Shown: positions 8,013 to 17,550, counted from the stretch's first letter. The stretch is 25,000 nucleotides of DNA from Owenia fusiformis (GCA_903813345.2 CAIIXF020000265.1:1-25000), one strand, 5' to 3'. Made by a program: numbers and translations. The notes: a model not told the origin generated them from the sequence alone.

Positions 8013-9876
8013 AGCCAAGCCAAGATGACCCGTATACTGGAAACTACTTTAACACGACCCCTGATGTGTTGCAGTGTTCCTGTCACACAAGTTAAGTAAT
8101 CTTGATTTTTTATGTTGTATTTTTTATGTTGTATTTTTTATGTCATTTAAAGGGTCATCTCCAGCTAGACAATAATTTCCATCTATGGGTTGGGAGGCAG
8201 GTTCTTCTCGTTTAGTGGGGCACCTTCCATTTTGAATGAACCGGTGGATTTTGTTGGCCAGCCCATTATTCTGGAGTGGAGGAATGTGGAGTCTGCTATG
8301 AAGCTGGATGGCTGAACATGTCTTAACACGAGATCAAGTATTGGGAGGCCTTCCTTTGTTCATGTTTTATGTTGTCCCGATTGATTTTGAGGAATATCTA
8401 AGAATGGCATCGTTGAGCATGGGTCATTCTGATCCATTGCATTGAGAGCTCTGGCTTACTTGATCATACCATTTGATGTTCCTTGTGGTATCTCCACTGT
8501 GAATCTGATGATCAGTGTCTATCAATCTCTAGATGCATGGGTTCCAGGTATCAATTCCCTGTAAGTCCCAACCAACAGTTTCCGTGTTGGATTCTTATTG
8601 TTGAACTTGGTTCTTGTTTCGCCTATATTCTGATGGCCGATGAAAGCCACAGTTACTCGTTAGTAAACGTGGTCGACCTGCACCCACCAGGATGCAGGTC
8701 AATGTATTGCTGTGGTGCCGGTGTGCATTTGATAGTTCCCGAGGGGTCTCGGTGAATTCTGGTGATGGTCCACTCATTTTTGCTTTCAAGCATCAGTGAC
8801 GATTAGTTGGCTATGACGGATATAGTGTGATTCTTAAGATCTTGTGAGGACGCAGCAAGGATTCACATGGATCTGAGCGGAATGGCATTGGAGTTGATAC
8901 ATGTTACCCTTGTACTCTTTAGGTAGGTAGACATTGCTTATCAGTGTTACAGTAAAGATACTATCAGGAATTGATAGTGGTCTGGTCTTGTATTTCATCT
9001 TTTTAATGTGATGTATCCTAATGATGCATGGCCAAGGATGGCATTCTTGTAATTCTTCTTAATCTCTCTGGACAGCATACAGCATGAGCGAGGGGACGGT
9101 CACCCAATGTTTGATCTTTTGTTAAGGTGTGGTTGGCTTGAAAGCTTCCTAACAGGTTCTATGTTCTGAAATGAAAGAATAGTGGAATCCACCAATGGTT
9201 CATTTCAAAATGGAAGAGATGTGCGCCATATTTGGAAATGTTGTCTTCATATTGTTTTTATAAATTCACTTTCACCTGAGAGTTAACATACTAAGTATGT
9301 TAGTCTCAGTTTTTAGGTTTCAATTTTCAATTCTTTTTTTGGTGCGAGCTGGAAGATGGTTCTCTGTGTTGTAGCCTATTTGTAGCCAATTTTTAGTTTT
9401 CAACTATTTTTTTCTTGTGTTGAGGTCAGTGTAAATGTGACCATGATTTGGTCCAAAAAGCAATCAACTGTATAGGTATTTATGACCTAGACTCTGATTG
9501 TTTAAAGCAAATTGTTCAGGTTTTGCAAATGATAATCCCTTGCTTGCTTTGGAGTTAAGGTAGTCATTAAAACAACTTTTCTCAATAGAGGTGGTTTTAA
9601 GAGAGATGCTGACTTCTACTGCTTTGGACAACAACTACTACTATTGCATAGAAGATACTAATAAATCGATTTTCTCCTTGCACAAAATCACAATTTAGCC
9701 AGAAGTATGAACTTGGCAGAAGGCACACAATGGATGCAATGCTGGAAGCAGTTTTTGTATTGTCTAGTTAAAATGTATTACTACCTTACTCCATCCCTCC
9801 TAATTGATTCTTTTTTTGGCAATTTGTTTACATTGTGATATTATCTGAGTATTACAGCATCTTTTTGTATTTTCAG
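8013..9876. other. Unique, mostly T-rich non-coding DNA
   Basis: No protein is recognisable. A 14-bp unit TTTTTTATGTTGTA is repeated 2.7 times at 8106-8147. Between about 8160 and 9130 the GC content is visibly higher than in the flanks. Short open stretches occur on both strands (for example 90 codons on + at 8483-8755), but none carries a motif I know. A long-dead mobile-element coding region or an intron would both fit. Confidence 0.45.
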
Positions 9877-9932
9877 CAAAGCAGATCTTGGGCTGCAACA
9901 CCAGGAACAGTGGTCTTGTTTACATGTGTTTG
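9877..9932 (+). other. Possible small exon (weak)
   Basis: A strong-looking acceptor CTTTTTGTATTTTCAG ends at 9876, and a moderate donor GTAATT follows 56 nt later at 9933. No repetition elsewhere supports it. It is listed because it lies between the duplicated exon-like blocks and the diverged third block on the same strand. Confidence 0.15.
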
Positions 9933-10217
9933 GTAATTTATGTTCTGTGACTACTGGGAAAATAGTTAATATTCTAACAATTTAGTTTTGATCAATATAA
10001 TAATGCTAACTTTCAAGTAACAAGTTGCCAATTAATTCAGCGTTGATAAGGTGATATATTCATTGTTCTTAGTAAAGTGTACTTACTCAGCAATGATTTG
10101 ATTTTTATGTCGCCACCAAAAGTAGTAACATAATGTTACATGTATATTTCTGTGAACAAAGCTCTTTATGGATTGCGGCCAGCAATTGGTGTTCGTCTAC
10201 TGTTACAGATTGCATCT

Positions 10218-10300
10218 TTAACAAATGGCCAGTGGTGACATTTTGCATATTAATGCATTCTCTTAAAGTGATATTTAAACATACTCATATCTGAAAATGG
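10218..10300. repeat. Dispersed ~80-bp direct repeat, partner at 10972-11050
   Basis: The two places share the order AACAAATGGC, GGTGACATTTTGCAT, TTAATGC, TCTAAARTGAT-like and ATACTCATC/ATCTGAAAA. The second copy is about 750 bp downstream in the same orientation. TACTCAT also precedes the exon-like blocks of copies A and B at a similar distance, so this may be the upstream part of the same ancestral unit. Confidence 0.6.
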
Positions 10301-10340
10301 CCATTCCAGAGAGATGGGTATATTAACTTATCACTTTAAA

Positions 10341-10373
10341 GGAAAAAAGTCAAATCATTGCTGACTTTTTTCC
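10341..10373 (+). repeat. Perfect 12-bp-stem hairpin over a putative 3' splice site
   Basis: GGAAAAAAGTCA (10341-10352) and TGACTTTTTTCC (10362-10373) are exact reverse complements separated by a 9-nt loop, AATCATTGC. The right arm contains the branch-like CTGAC and the pyrimidine tract of the acceptor ending at 10393. The sequence TCAGCAATGATTTGA also occurs about 260 bp upstream in inverted orientation (10087-10101). Confidence 0.75.
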
Positions 10374-10393
10374 TTTTTTCTAAGTACTTTCAG

Positions 10394-10556
10394 GTCATTA
10401 CACTTTGAACCCCAGTTGTGAAGTTATGTAAAAGATAGACAATCTACGTCAGCCCTTTGCAGTGTCTGTATCTACATGGCATAATCCTGCTAGTGATAGA
10501 TCTCTTTAACTAAAGTTGCATCTTCGAGGAGGGGACAGTCTTTGGATCCTGTTTAA
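10394..10556 (+). ncRNA. Diverged third copy of the putative non-coding exon (163 nt)
   Basis: An upstream CTGACTTTTTTCC and TAAGTACTTTCAG parallel the acceptors of copies A and B (CTGACTTTTCC, TGTACTTTCAG). The block ends GGATCCTGTTTAA followed by GTAAGT, against GGATCCTGTTCAA or GGATCCTGATCAA followed by GTAAGT in the other two. Internally, GCAGTGTCTGTATCTACAT resembles GCAGCATTTGTATCCACAT. The block is 28 nt shorter and much more diverged, and is open in no frame for its full length. Its survival mainly at the splice-signal ends is suggestive but not proof. Confidence 0.35.
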
Positions 10557-11059
10557 GTAAGTTGAATTATTTAATAATTTACAGCGCATAGGAATTAATT
10601 TTTAAAAGATGAAACATGTTTTACCAGTATTCAGTAACGTTGTATAATAGTATGCTTTTTTGGAAAACAAGAATAAAGGTGAAAAAGCTTGTTGTTGTGT
10701 GGATTACACAAAGCTTTATAAACCACTAAATTTATCTTGATATCATTCAATGATTCTCCTTAAGATCTTACATCTCATTTGTTTTGTGGTAAGGAGCTAC
10801 TTGCAAAATGTTACAACTGACTGATTAGATCCTCTTTCAAAATTGACACTTGTGTTTGGCCCTTGTTTTTTCTTCAATTTAAACTGAATGGAGTTTATAA
10901 ACCATCAATTTTGTATATAAGCATGCATGGGCGCATGGACTGTATGATTGTAATTATGAGTGAGGCATTGTAACAAATGGCAAGGTGACATTTTGCATGT
11001 TAATGCTCTTCTCTAAAATGATTCGTAAAATATACTCATCCCTGAAAAGGTTATATCAT

Positions 11060-12460
11060 TTTGATTTTAGACTGCAATGATGGTGGTCGGTGGAACTCAG
11101 TTATGGTTTGTGATTAAATATTCTGTGATGGCCTGCTATTACAAATTGTTTGCAATACTTTCCTTGGAGAGAACTACATAATCATACTCTGATGTGGCAG
11201 TTAACTAGACTATAATGATGGTTGAAGCTAGTTATGGACTGATTTTACATATTGTGTGCAATCCTTACATTGACCTTGCAGATAACCACATTATTACACT
11301 ATTGTTGGCACCTCTACTGACTCTGTAACCTAGACTTTTAATAGAGGCGGATTTTATGGACTCCGATACCATATGCAATTTCTTACCTTGGATTGAACAA
11401 CATTATCATACTCTGCTGTGGTATCACTTTACTTTATTCGCAATCCTTACTTTGAAGAGAACAACATTATCATACTCTTCTGTGGTACAACTAGTGATTT
11501 TGTAACCTAGACTACAATGGTGATGGAACCTAGGTTTATTGTACAAAGACTTACCTTGGAGAGAACAACATCATCATACTCTTCTGTGGTACAACTAGTG
11601 ACTTTGTAACCTAGACTACAATGGTGATGGAACCTAGGTTTATTGTACAAAGACTTACCTTGGAGAGAACAACATCATCATACTCTTCTGTGGTACAACT
11701 AGTGACTTTGTAACCTAGACTACAATGGTGATGGAACCTAGGTTTATTGTACAAAGACTTACCTTGGAGAGAACAACATCAAACCTAGTGACCTTGTAAC
11801 TTAGACTTAATGGTGGTGGAACTTAGTTTTATTTTGCGTAATCCTTAATCTGTTACCTAGACTATAATGTAGTTTGAGATAAGTTATGGACTGCAATTAC
11901 ATATTGGTTGAAATCCTTAACATGGAAAGGGACAACATTATCTGATGTGGTTGCGACACCAATGATTCTGTTAATGATGGGGTTTAATCATGTACTGCTA
12001 CTAAATATTGTGCTCAATTCTTATCCTCATAATGAACATTCAACTTTATCATATTCTTCTGGGGCAGCACTTATCACTCTGTTACCTACATTAAAATGGT
12101 CATGGAACCCCTGTTAACTTAGTTATTGACTGCAATTATAGATAGTGTACAATCCTTTACTTGTAGAAAACAACATTATCACACTCTTCTGTGGCACCAC
12201 TAATGACTTTGTAACCCACATGTTGTTAAGGAGTAAGATTTCTTATTTTGTACAACCGTCAACTTGGAGAAACAACAACAACCACTAATGACTGAAATCT
12301 AGTTATGGACTGCTATGACATATTGTGTGCAATCTTTAACAAGGAGAGAACATTATCATGGTCTGTTGTTGTACTACAAATTGCACAAATTACAATCCTT
12401 ACCTTGGAGAGAACAACATTATCGTACCCTTATTTTGTAACGAAGACTGTAATGATGGTG
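11060..12460. repeat. Degenerate ~104-bp tandem array (~13 units)
   Basis: The landmark GGAGAGAACAACATTATCAT (or a variant) recurs about thirteen times. Between 11511 and about 11785, two and a half units are identical at exactly 104 bp (starts 11511, 11615 and 11719), marking a recent expansion. Outer units are diverged and vary in length (roughly 70-130 bp). Other unit landmarks are CTTCTGTGGTACAACTAGTG, ACTTTGTAACCTAGACTACA and TGGTGATGGAACCTAGG. Four units (29-nt blocks at 11387-11415, 11451-11479, 11555-11583 and 11659-11687) have, on the minus strand, CCACAG before and GTAAG after. Confidence 0.9.
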
Positions 12461-13741
12461 GTATAGTTATGTGTGGCGACTTCATATTCTGTGTTGAACA
12501 AATCGTGATCTAATCAACATACTACCAATGAGCTATATATAATGTGTGTACAATAAACATGATTTATTGAATGCTGTACTGTTTACTCCTATTTTACATA
12601 TGTATTACAAACATATTCTGACTTGCATGTCTTAGTGTGAATTAAAGAATTTTACAATTTGGTGCAGGTTCTATCAGGACTCATGATTGACTCATGATTG
12701 AATAATATTCCTTTATAAATAAAATTGGTCAGTTTTCTGTGTTATTTTATTATAAATGACTGGCAAATCCACTATCCAATAGTACTGAAGACTCAATCTG
12801 TCAACAATTGGTATAACCTTTTTTCAATATAAATATTTTTCAGTTTCTTGAAAAATATTACTGAAATTGAACCAATTTTGGAACAGAATTAAGATTTGAA
12901 TTGGTGATTGATAGATTACTGATCAAAATATGGAAAAACCAGACACAAATCCCTAAATTTCATGAATCGCCATCGAACATACTCAATACTGTAGTTTCTA
13001 AATGGCTGAATAAAGCTGACATTATAGGACTATGCCATATACCGCAGATGAAAACGTGATACAGATTTGATTTGATTGGTCGAAAGAATCTATTCTAAAT
13101 GTAAACTATGCTGGATTACCAATATAGTTGGCGGTTTGAGTACTAATATAAATGAATCATGTACGTTTATAACATGTTATTGCTGAACCTACTCCTGAAA
13201 ATATTTGAAATGTGTAATTGCCAATACAACAATATATAAATACCCGTGATTTTTTTTAAAGTTTGCATTTGGCCATAAAAGTCACTTATGAGCTTCACGA
13301 ACATAGGTTCGTTTTTGTTAAATTGTTTTCCTTGAAGTGTGATTTTGCATCTACCTACAGAAAACATCATCAAACAATATAGGTAACGTACTGGTGTATA
13401 TTATTCAATTGCATAAGTTGATATATTCCACTTTTCCGTGCACCAAGATGTTGAATCGGTAATCATAATAATAATTTATACTAGCACGTTCATTGAATCT
13501 ATGTAATTGAAAATTACGTACATCCGTATTGCGCTCTTATTGGTTAGTGTGTATGCCATATGCCGCAAGTAAATAGGCCATATTCGTTGCGGAATATGAC
13601 ATATATTTGTATCCTGTTTACTGCAAGGTCCCTGCAACAATGAATTCAAATTTTAAAAAATCGCACATGATTATTGCTATTGAATGTTGACTAGATTAGT
13701 GCAGTATAATTAGTGTTTTTGTAGAAAGAAACTGAAAACTA
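12461..13741. other. AT-rich non-coding DNA
   Basis: An AATAAA hexamer at 12552-12557 follows the tandem array and could serve a + strand transcript, but it stands alone. A CATATTC/GAATATG 7-bp stem with 6-nt loop lies at 13579-13598. TGCCATATaCCGCA-type words occur at about 13033 and 13553. No gene is seen. Confidence 0.45.
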
Positions 13742-13905
13742 GTACCGATGTGAAAGGGTAGAAGGTCCTATCAAATTATGGTCCTACTCTCCATTGATTT
13801 ATATGGTGACCTAATTACAATTATTTTCCTTATTATTTATACACAGTCAGGGCCGCAACGAAGGGGACCATAATCCTCAGGTACCATAATTTCTTTTACA
13901 CCGGG
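13742..13905. mobile_element. Short inverted-repeat (MITE-like) element, ~165 bp
   Basis: The left arm (13742-13790) reads ACCGATGTGAAAGG...AAATTATGGTCCTAC. The reverse complement of the right arm (13863-13905) reads ACCCGGTGTAAAAGAAATTATGG...ATTATGGTCC. Both arms contain the same landmarks in mirror order with small indels. There is no ORF between them. The element class and target-site duplication are not resolved. Confidence 0.5.
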
Positions 13906-14839
13906 TCGATGTAGTCTTTTATGATATGTTGAATGTCGGATGTTTTTGGATTTTATCTGCTCCAGTGATTTTGCATTTAATCATGAAACGCTCATCATCA
14001 GACACCTCAAAACAAACATTATCCTCTTTGCCTAGCGTCCAAAGTAAAGATACATTTCTTGAGCGAGTTTTCGGATTCATAAAAATACAATTGAATAACA
14101 TACTAGAAAACGTACATATAACACAATGGCACGCAGTTTAGATAACAGTTAACCGTCGATACATATATGTTATGACATGCGCAAAGCTCTATTTAGTAAT
14201 ATTTTCATTTCAAATATGGCGGCCAATCCGATGTCTGACAACCCTTACAAAGAATCTAGGCAGTGTGCATTTTTACCTCCTGTGAAATAACAAGTGGAAT
14301 TTAGGCTAGTAGTTGTTTTGTGTTTTGTTATCATTCTGCATCGTAATTCTATGGGATGTGGTGTTCAAATGTCAGCAGAAATACATATCCATACGATAAT
14401 CGAGTGAATTAGATAACAGATTTTTCGAAAACCCGTCTCCTGCTACGAGTGTAAAAACTTGTATTTTTCACGACGCTAGGCTCCATATGGAGCCCTATTA
14501 TGTAATACCTTTCAAGACGATAGGCTCCTTTTGGCACCATTATTTTTATTTATATACATCAATGAAATGACAATATCTCCAGTTCTATTCAGTATTTTTA
14601 CACTAAATTTTGACAAGTTGTTCTTATGTGATAATCCTTACTAAAAATTGTATCCGTGATGAAATCCAAGGTATAGGTCCCAGGGCATAGGTATTTTGCA
14701 GTTTTCCCCTAAAAAACACTCTTACTTATCCGTCACTGGGGACAACATTTTCCTCTTATATTCACGTCAGGAAAGGGCATGCTCAAAAGTGCCAATGTGC
14801 ACATCACTGTCAAGCTAAATCAATTTTGTGTCTAAAACA
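13906..14839. other. Non-coding DNA with a 16-bp palindrome and a 45-bp duplication
   Basis: GGCTCCATATGGAGCC at 14479-14494 is a perfect 16-bp palindrome. It lies in a ~45-bp unit (ACGACGCTAGGCTCC, then AAGACGATAGGCTCC) that is tandemly duplicated with divergence (about 14469 and 14514). At 14216 a YY1-like AAATATGGCGGCC begins a 24-codon open frame ending TAA, too short to call a gene. GGCACGCAGTTTA at 14128-14140 is another isolated copy of the motif in 18668-19914. Confidence 0.45.
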
Positions 14840-14988
14840 GAAACCTTACCTACTCAAAACAGCTTGTCATTCGCGTATATACGCTTAGCAAACACGGCGA
14901 AATGATCTGAATCTTGGAATTTCGTTCGAGAGCTAGTAATGTTTGCTCTGGTCTTCGTCATAAGTGTTCATCAGACTTCACGCATGCT
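14840..14988. repeat. 149-bp direct duplication, copy 1
   Basis: Nearly identical to 15125-15273, with three visible differences (CTTGTC/CTGGTC, GTATAT/GTATAC, CTCTGG/CTCCGG) over 149 bp. The offset is 285 bp. The 136 bp between the copies is unique, so this is a dispersed rather than a strict tandem duplication and must be recent. On the minus strand each copy ends GTTTTGAGTAG followed by GTAAGGTTT, a splice-donor-like junction. Confidence 0.92.
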
Positions 14989-15013
14989 CAGGAGAAAACC
15001 ATCGACCAATAAC

Positions 15014-15050
15014 GTTTATAAATGAATTTTTTCGCATGCGCCTTACAAGG
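15014..15050 (-). promoter_or_regulatory. Possible promoter-like cluster (NRF-1-type site, TATA-like, inverted CCAAT)
   Basis: Read on the minus strand: GGCGCATGCGAA, then a TTTATAAA, then ATTGG (inverted CCAAT), then, just inside the 149-bp duplicate, GAGCATGCGTGA. Such elements occur in animal promoters. Their spacing upstream of the donor-like GTAAGG at about 14840 would fit a non-coding first exon. This is an inference from motifs only. Confidence 0.2.
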
Positions 15051-15124
15051 GTAAAGAAATCCGTATTTATAAACGAACCAATTTGAGATAACCCGATATC
15101 AGTCGGAGAAATCTGACGATCTAT

Positions 15125-15273
15125 GAAACCTTACCTACTCAAAACAGCTGGTCATTCGCGTATACACGCTTAGCAAACACGGCGAAATGATCTGAATCTT
15201 GGAATTTCGTTCGAGAGCTAGTAATGTTTGCTCCGGTCTTCGTCATAAGTGTTCATCAGACTTCACGCATGCT
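15125..15273. repeat. 149-bp direct duplication, copy 2
   Basis: Second copy of 14840-14988 in the same orientation. It lacks the TATA-like and GCGCATGCG cluster that adjoins copy 1, so if transcription starts near copy 1, this copy was carried along without its promoter. Confidence 0.92.
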
Positions 15274-15363
15274 AACATATTCGAAGTGAAACTTACACTG
15301 AAACTTACACGCTCTGACGATAACTAAATGGGTGGCAGTCGATTTGCTATCACTATTTCTAAA

Positions 15364-15512
15364 CCATGGTGGTTTGAAAGCATGATTCTGTAAAAAACCG
15401 ACCGCCGACCAAGCACCGACCTCCCACCTCATGGATCAAACTGTGGAGAGTGACTGGTCGGTGGTCGACAGCTGGTCTTTTTCGTAATCCCGTGACTTGA
15501 AACCTTGTCCGA
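15364..15512. repeat. Imperfect inverted repeat (~60-bp arms)
   Basis: The left arm GGTTTGAAAGCATGATTCTG, with AAAAAACCGACC, CCGACCAAGCACCGACC following, mirrors the right arm. That arm's reverse complement reads GGTTTCAAGTCACGGGATTA, AAAAAGACCAGC, TCGACCACCGACC. A ~25-bp loop separates them. The right arm runs straight into the satellite-like monomers at 15504. It could be a foldback element or a miniature transposon. Confidence 0.55.
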
Positions 15513-15800
15513 AAACGGACATTTCGTCCATACCGCAGACTGCATCATTGATTTATGACGGATTAGATATTAAATATTCATCTAAATTAAAGATCAATCA
15601 ACAAGTCCTTGTTTGGCAAACGTAAAACTATATACTCAAATGTCTCGCAAATTAGCAGACGACTCGCTGTTCCAAGCGTTACGTAAGACTTAAATGTACA
15701 TGTAGGACTTGTCCGAAAACGGACATTTCGTCTATTGCGCGAACCGCATCTTTGATTTATGACGAATGAAATTTTAAATATCTCCCTAAATTAAATGATT
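15504..15800. repeat. Two isolated satellite-related monomers
   Basis: The sequence CTTGTCCGAAAACGGACATTTCGTC starts at about 15504 and again at about 15708, a 204-bp spacing. It is followed by GACTGCATCATTGATTTATGACG, ATTAGATATTAAATAT, AACAAGTCCTTG, GGCAAACGTAAAA and TGTCTCGCAAATTAGCA. All of these landmarks appear in the same order in the 186-bp satellite at 22131-25000. This is a dispersed pair 6.4 kb from the main array in the same orientation, with GTCCG-AAAA-CGGAC palindromes that the array has lost. Confidence 0.8.
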
Positions 15801-16285
15801 TATGGTTAAGCACATAAATGAACATTGTAACATGATTTTAACCTTTGATACTTTTATCACTTATTTGTTTTATTGAAATTGCTTGCTTATTGATTGCTTA
15901 TTTTTTCAATTCAAAGTAGTTCCAAACATTTAAATTTTACTTTAAACGCGTTTGTTTAAAATATGTATCATAGAAAACAAGCTATACAGGGCGTATAAAA
16001 AACGCAACAAGCAGTTTTCTCGTAAAATCACAAAACTAGTGATGACTACATCAATTTCATTTAATGTAGCATAAAGCCACGTCCCTCACCTTTGCAATGA
16101 TATGTCATTCATTAACATGTGGTCATGGTTGGTTGAGAAATCCTTCCCATGGCCGTCATCAAATAGCACCTTGAAATGGTCAATGTTTCTGAGGGAAAAC
16201 CCCTTGCTCCCCCTCTGGCATCCCCACCCCTCCTCACCCTTTTATCCCCACAAAAAAAATTGAAACACATTCTTTATTGACTCAT

Positions 16286-16600
16286 ACACTTTGAAAGTGC
16301 CCAGAAAGCACCAAATAGCATCTCAAAAGTGTAAAATTTTCTAGGGGTAGTTTTCTATAAAACAATTGGGAAAGTTTGGAAGTTGCATTTGGTAATTTTA
16401 AACACTTTAAAAGTGCCCAGAAATCACCTAGTGACATAATAAAATCATAAATAATTCTGACACTGCATCCCAAAAACTAAAGCATTCATTTACTCAAACA
16501 CATTAAAAATGCTCAGAATTAACCAGACAGCATCTTGAATTAGTAAAATTTTGTTAAAATTAATTCGATTGCCTTCTAGCACACCCTCCCTATTCCAATG
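16286..16600. repeat. Three diverged ~100-115-bp repeats inside the transposon
   Basis: ACACTTTGAAAGTGCCCAGA (16286), ACACTTTAAAAGTGCCCAGA (16402) and ACACATTAAAAATGCTCAGA (16498) each begin a block that goes on to an ACC...AGCATCT..A-type segment. The spacing is about 116 and 96 bp. The minus-strand ORF 16282-16473 falls across the repeats and is not credible as a gene. Confidence 0.65.
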
Positions 16601-16689
16601 TTTCTCCAAATTGCTCATACAATATTTAGTCTAAAAACAATTAAATACTTCAAAATAGGCTGAATGGCCTTGATATAGAGAGTAACTGA

Positions 16690-16708
16690 CCCCCCCCCCC
16701 CCCCCCCC
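16690..16708. repeat. poly-C tract (19 C)
   Basis: An uninterrupted run of 19 C, G-rich on the minus strand and likely hypervariable. Confidence 0.9.
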
Positions 16709-16879
16709 TCTGACTTACGCGATTTGATTTACGTGGAAAAAATGACAATTTTATTTTCTCTTTATTGAAAACCGCACCCCCCTTGGAGAAAAGTGTCTTA
16801 CGGGCCTGCTTCCATTTGCACAGTGAGTCAAAATCTGCTCTGAACCAAGTTTCAGATATTGCAAAAATAAGTTCAAAGG

Positions 16880-17125
16880 CTAATTGCCAATGGGAGTTCT
16901 CCTGTCTTGTGAATTGTTGTGACTTTTTCTTTTGGAGCTATCTCAGGAGCATCTGTGCTCACAATTCCTCCACCAGATATTGCAAAACTTCGAGAAAGAA
17001 TTTCCAATGATCTGCTTTTCTCCGCTTTAACCCACAGGTGACTGGGGGCTTAATCATGCATGGTGTGGAGAGTTGAGCGCATCTTTATGTGCAAGGAAGT
17101 GATGGCAATTTAGAGGGGTATAGGT
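16880..17125 (+). pseudogene. Remnant of Tc1/mariner-type transposase C-terminus, frameshifted
   Basis: One frame gives CDFFFWSYLRSICAH, closely resembling the D-F-F-L-W-G-Y-L/V-K segment that carries the last catalytic acidic residue in many Tc1/mariner-like transposases. One base shift later the sequence reads TIPPPDIAKLRERIS, matching the following conserved V-P-P-x-P-x-x-L-x-x-L-R-x-R-I stretch. Further on, VWRVERIFMC and, in another frame, DGNLEG fit the usual final W..v-E.R...C....G..-I-E segment. At least two frameshifts and a missing N-terminal two-thirds make it non-functional. A 81-codon ORF (16765-17010) runs through the first part but starts in unrelated sequence. The TIRs on either side independently support the assignment. 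It rests on family knowledge, not on a search. Confidence 0.7.
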
Positions 17126-17550
17126 ATTCTTGCAAGAGTATGAGTATGAACACTTTGCTGTCTATGCCAGACCTGTCACACCTTCTTCCTTCGTCTTTTG
17201 CAATGTTTAACACTTGGGTTCGAGCTGAATTTTACCCCACTTTGCGAAATTAATGATTATTCGGACAGCCATGACTCCCTGTGAATGAATGACATTCCAT
17301 TGCAGAGAAATAATTCGGCTTTTTGGTACATTGATTGAAAATGATGCAGTCATCATTTGTTTTATGTTTTATGGCCCACTTTTCAAAGGGAATGATTACT
17401 CGCCAAACCATGACCCGATATTAACGGATGATATACCATTGTAAAGAGGAGACACGTGGCTTTATGGTACATTGAATGAAATCAATGCTGTTATCACTGG
17501 TTTTGTGCTTTTTCGAGATAACAATCTGTTGCGATTTTTGATACGCACTG

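Larger units (their letters stand above)
15987..17550. mobile_element. Decayed Tc1/mariner-superfamily DNA transposon with long TIRs (1,564 bp)
   Basis: The outer ends read CAGGGCGTATAAAAAACGCA (left) and, reverse-complemented, CAGTGCGTATCAAAAATCGC (right). Each is flanked by TA, the usual target-site duplication of this superfamily. The terminal inverted repeats extend about 165 bp (15987-16154 and 17382-17550) and share CACAAAAC, AGTGAT, ATTTCATT, AATGTA and CATAAAGCCACGT in mirror positions. Near the right end the TIR inner part is duplicated in tandem (about 17228-17366 and 17367-17505, period ~139 bp). A broken transposase C-terminus lies inside. A 19-C tract (16690-16708) and three diverged ACACTTTGAAAGTGCCCAGA-type units (about 16286, 16402, 16498) fill the left half. 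Confidence 0.85.

Noticed and set aside
8483-8789. 90-aa plus-strand and 64-aa minus-strand ORFs
   Set aside because: They overlap in opposite strands, match no motif I know and have no splice or promoter context. Kept only as a note on a GC-richer stretch.
11160-11300. Box C/D snoRNA from ATGATGG and CTGA words
   Set aside because: Box C is imperfect, the boxes are too close, and there is no terminal stem.
14216-14290. ATGGCGGCC start with 24 codons to TAA
   Set aside because: The start context resembles animal genes with YY1-like sites, but the frame is very short and no convincing donor follows; AATGGCCGCCAT-type words are also part of repeats elsewhere in this window.
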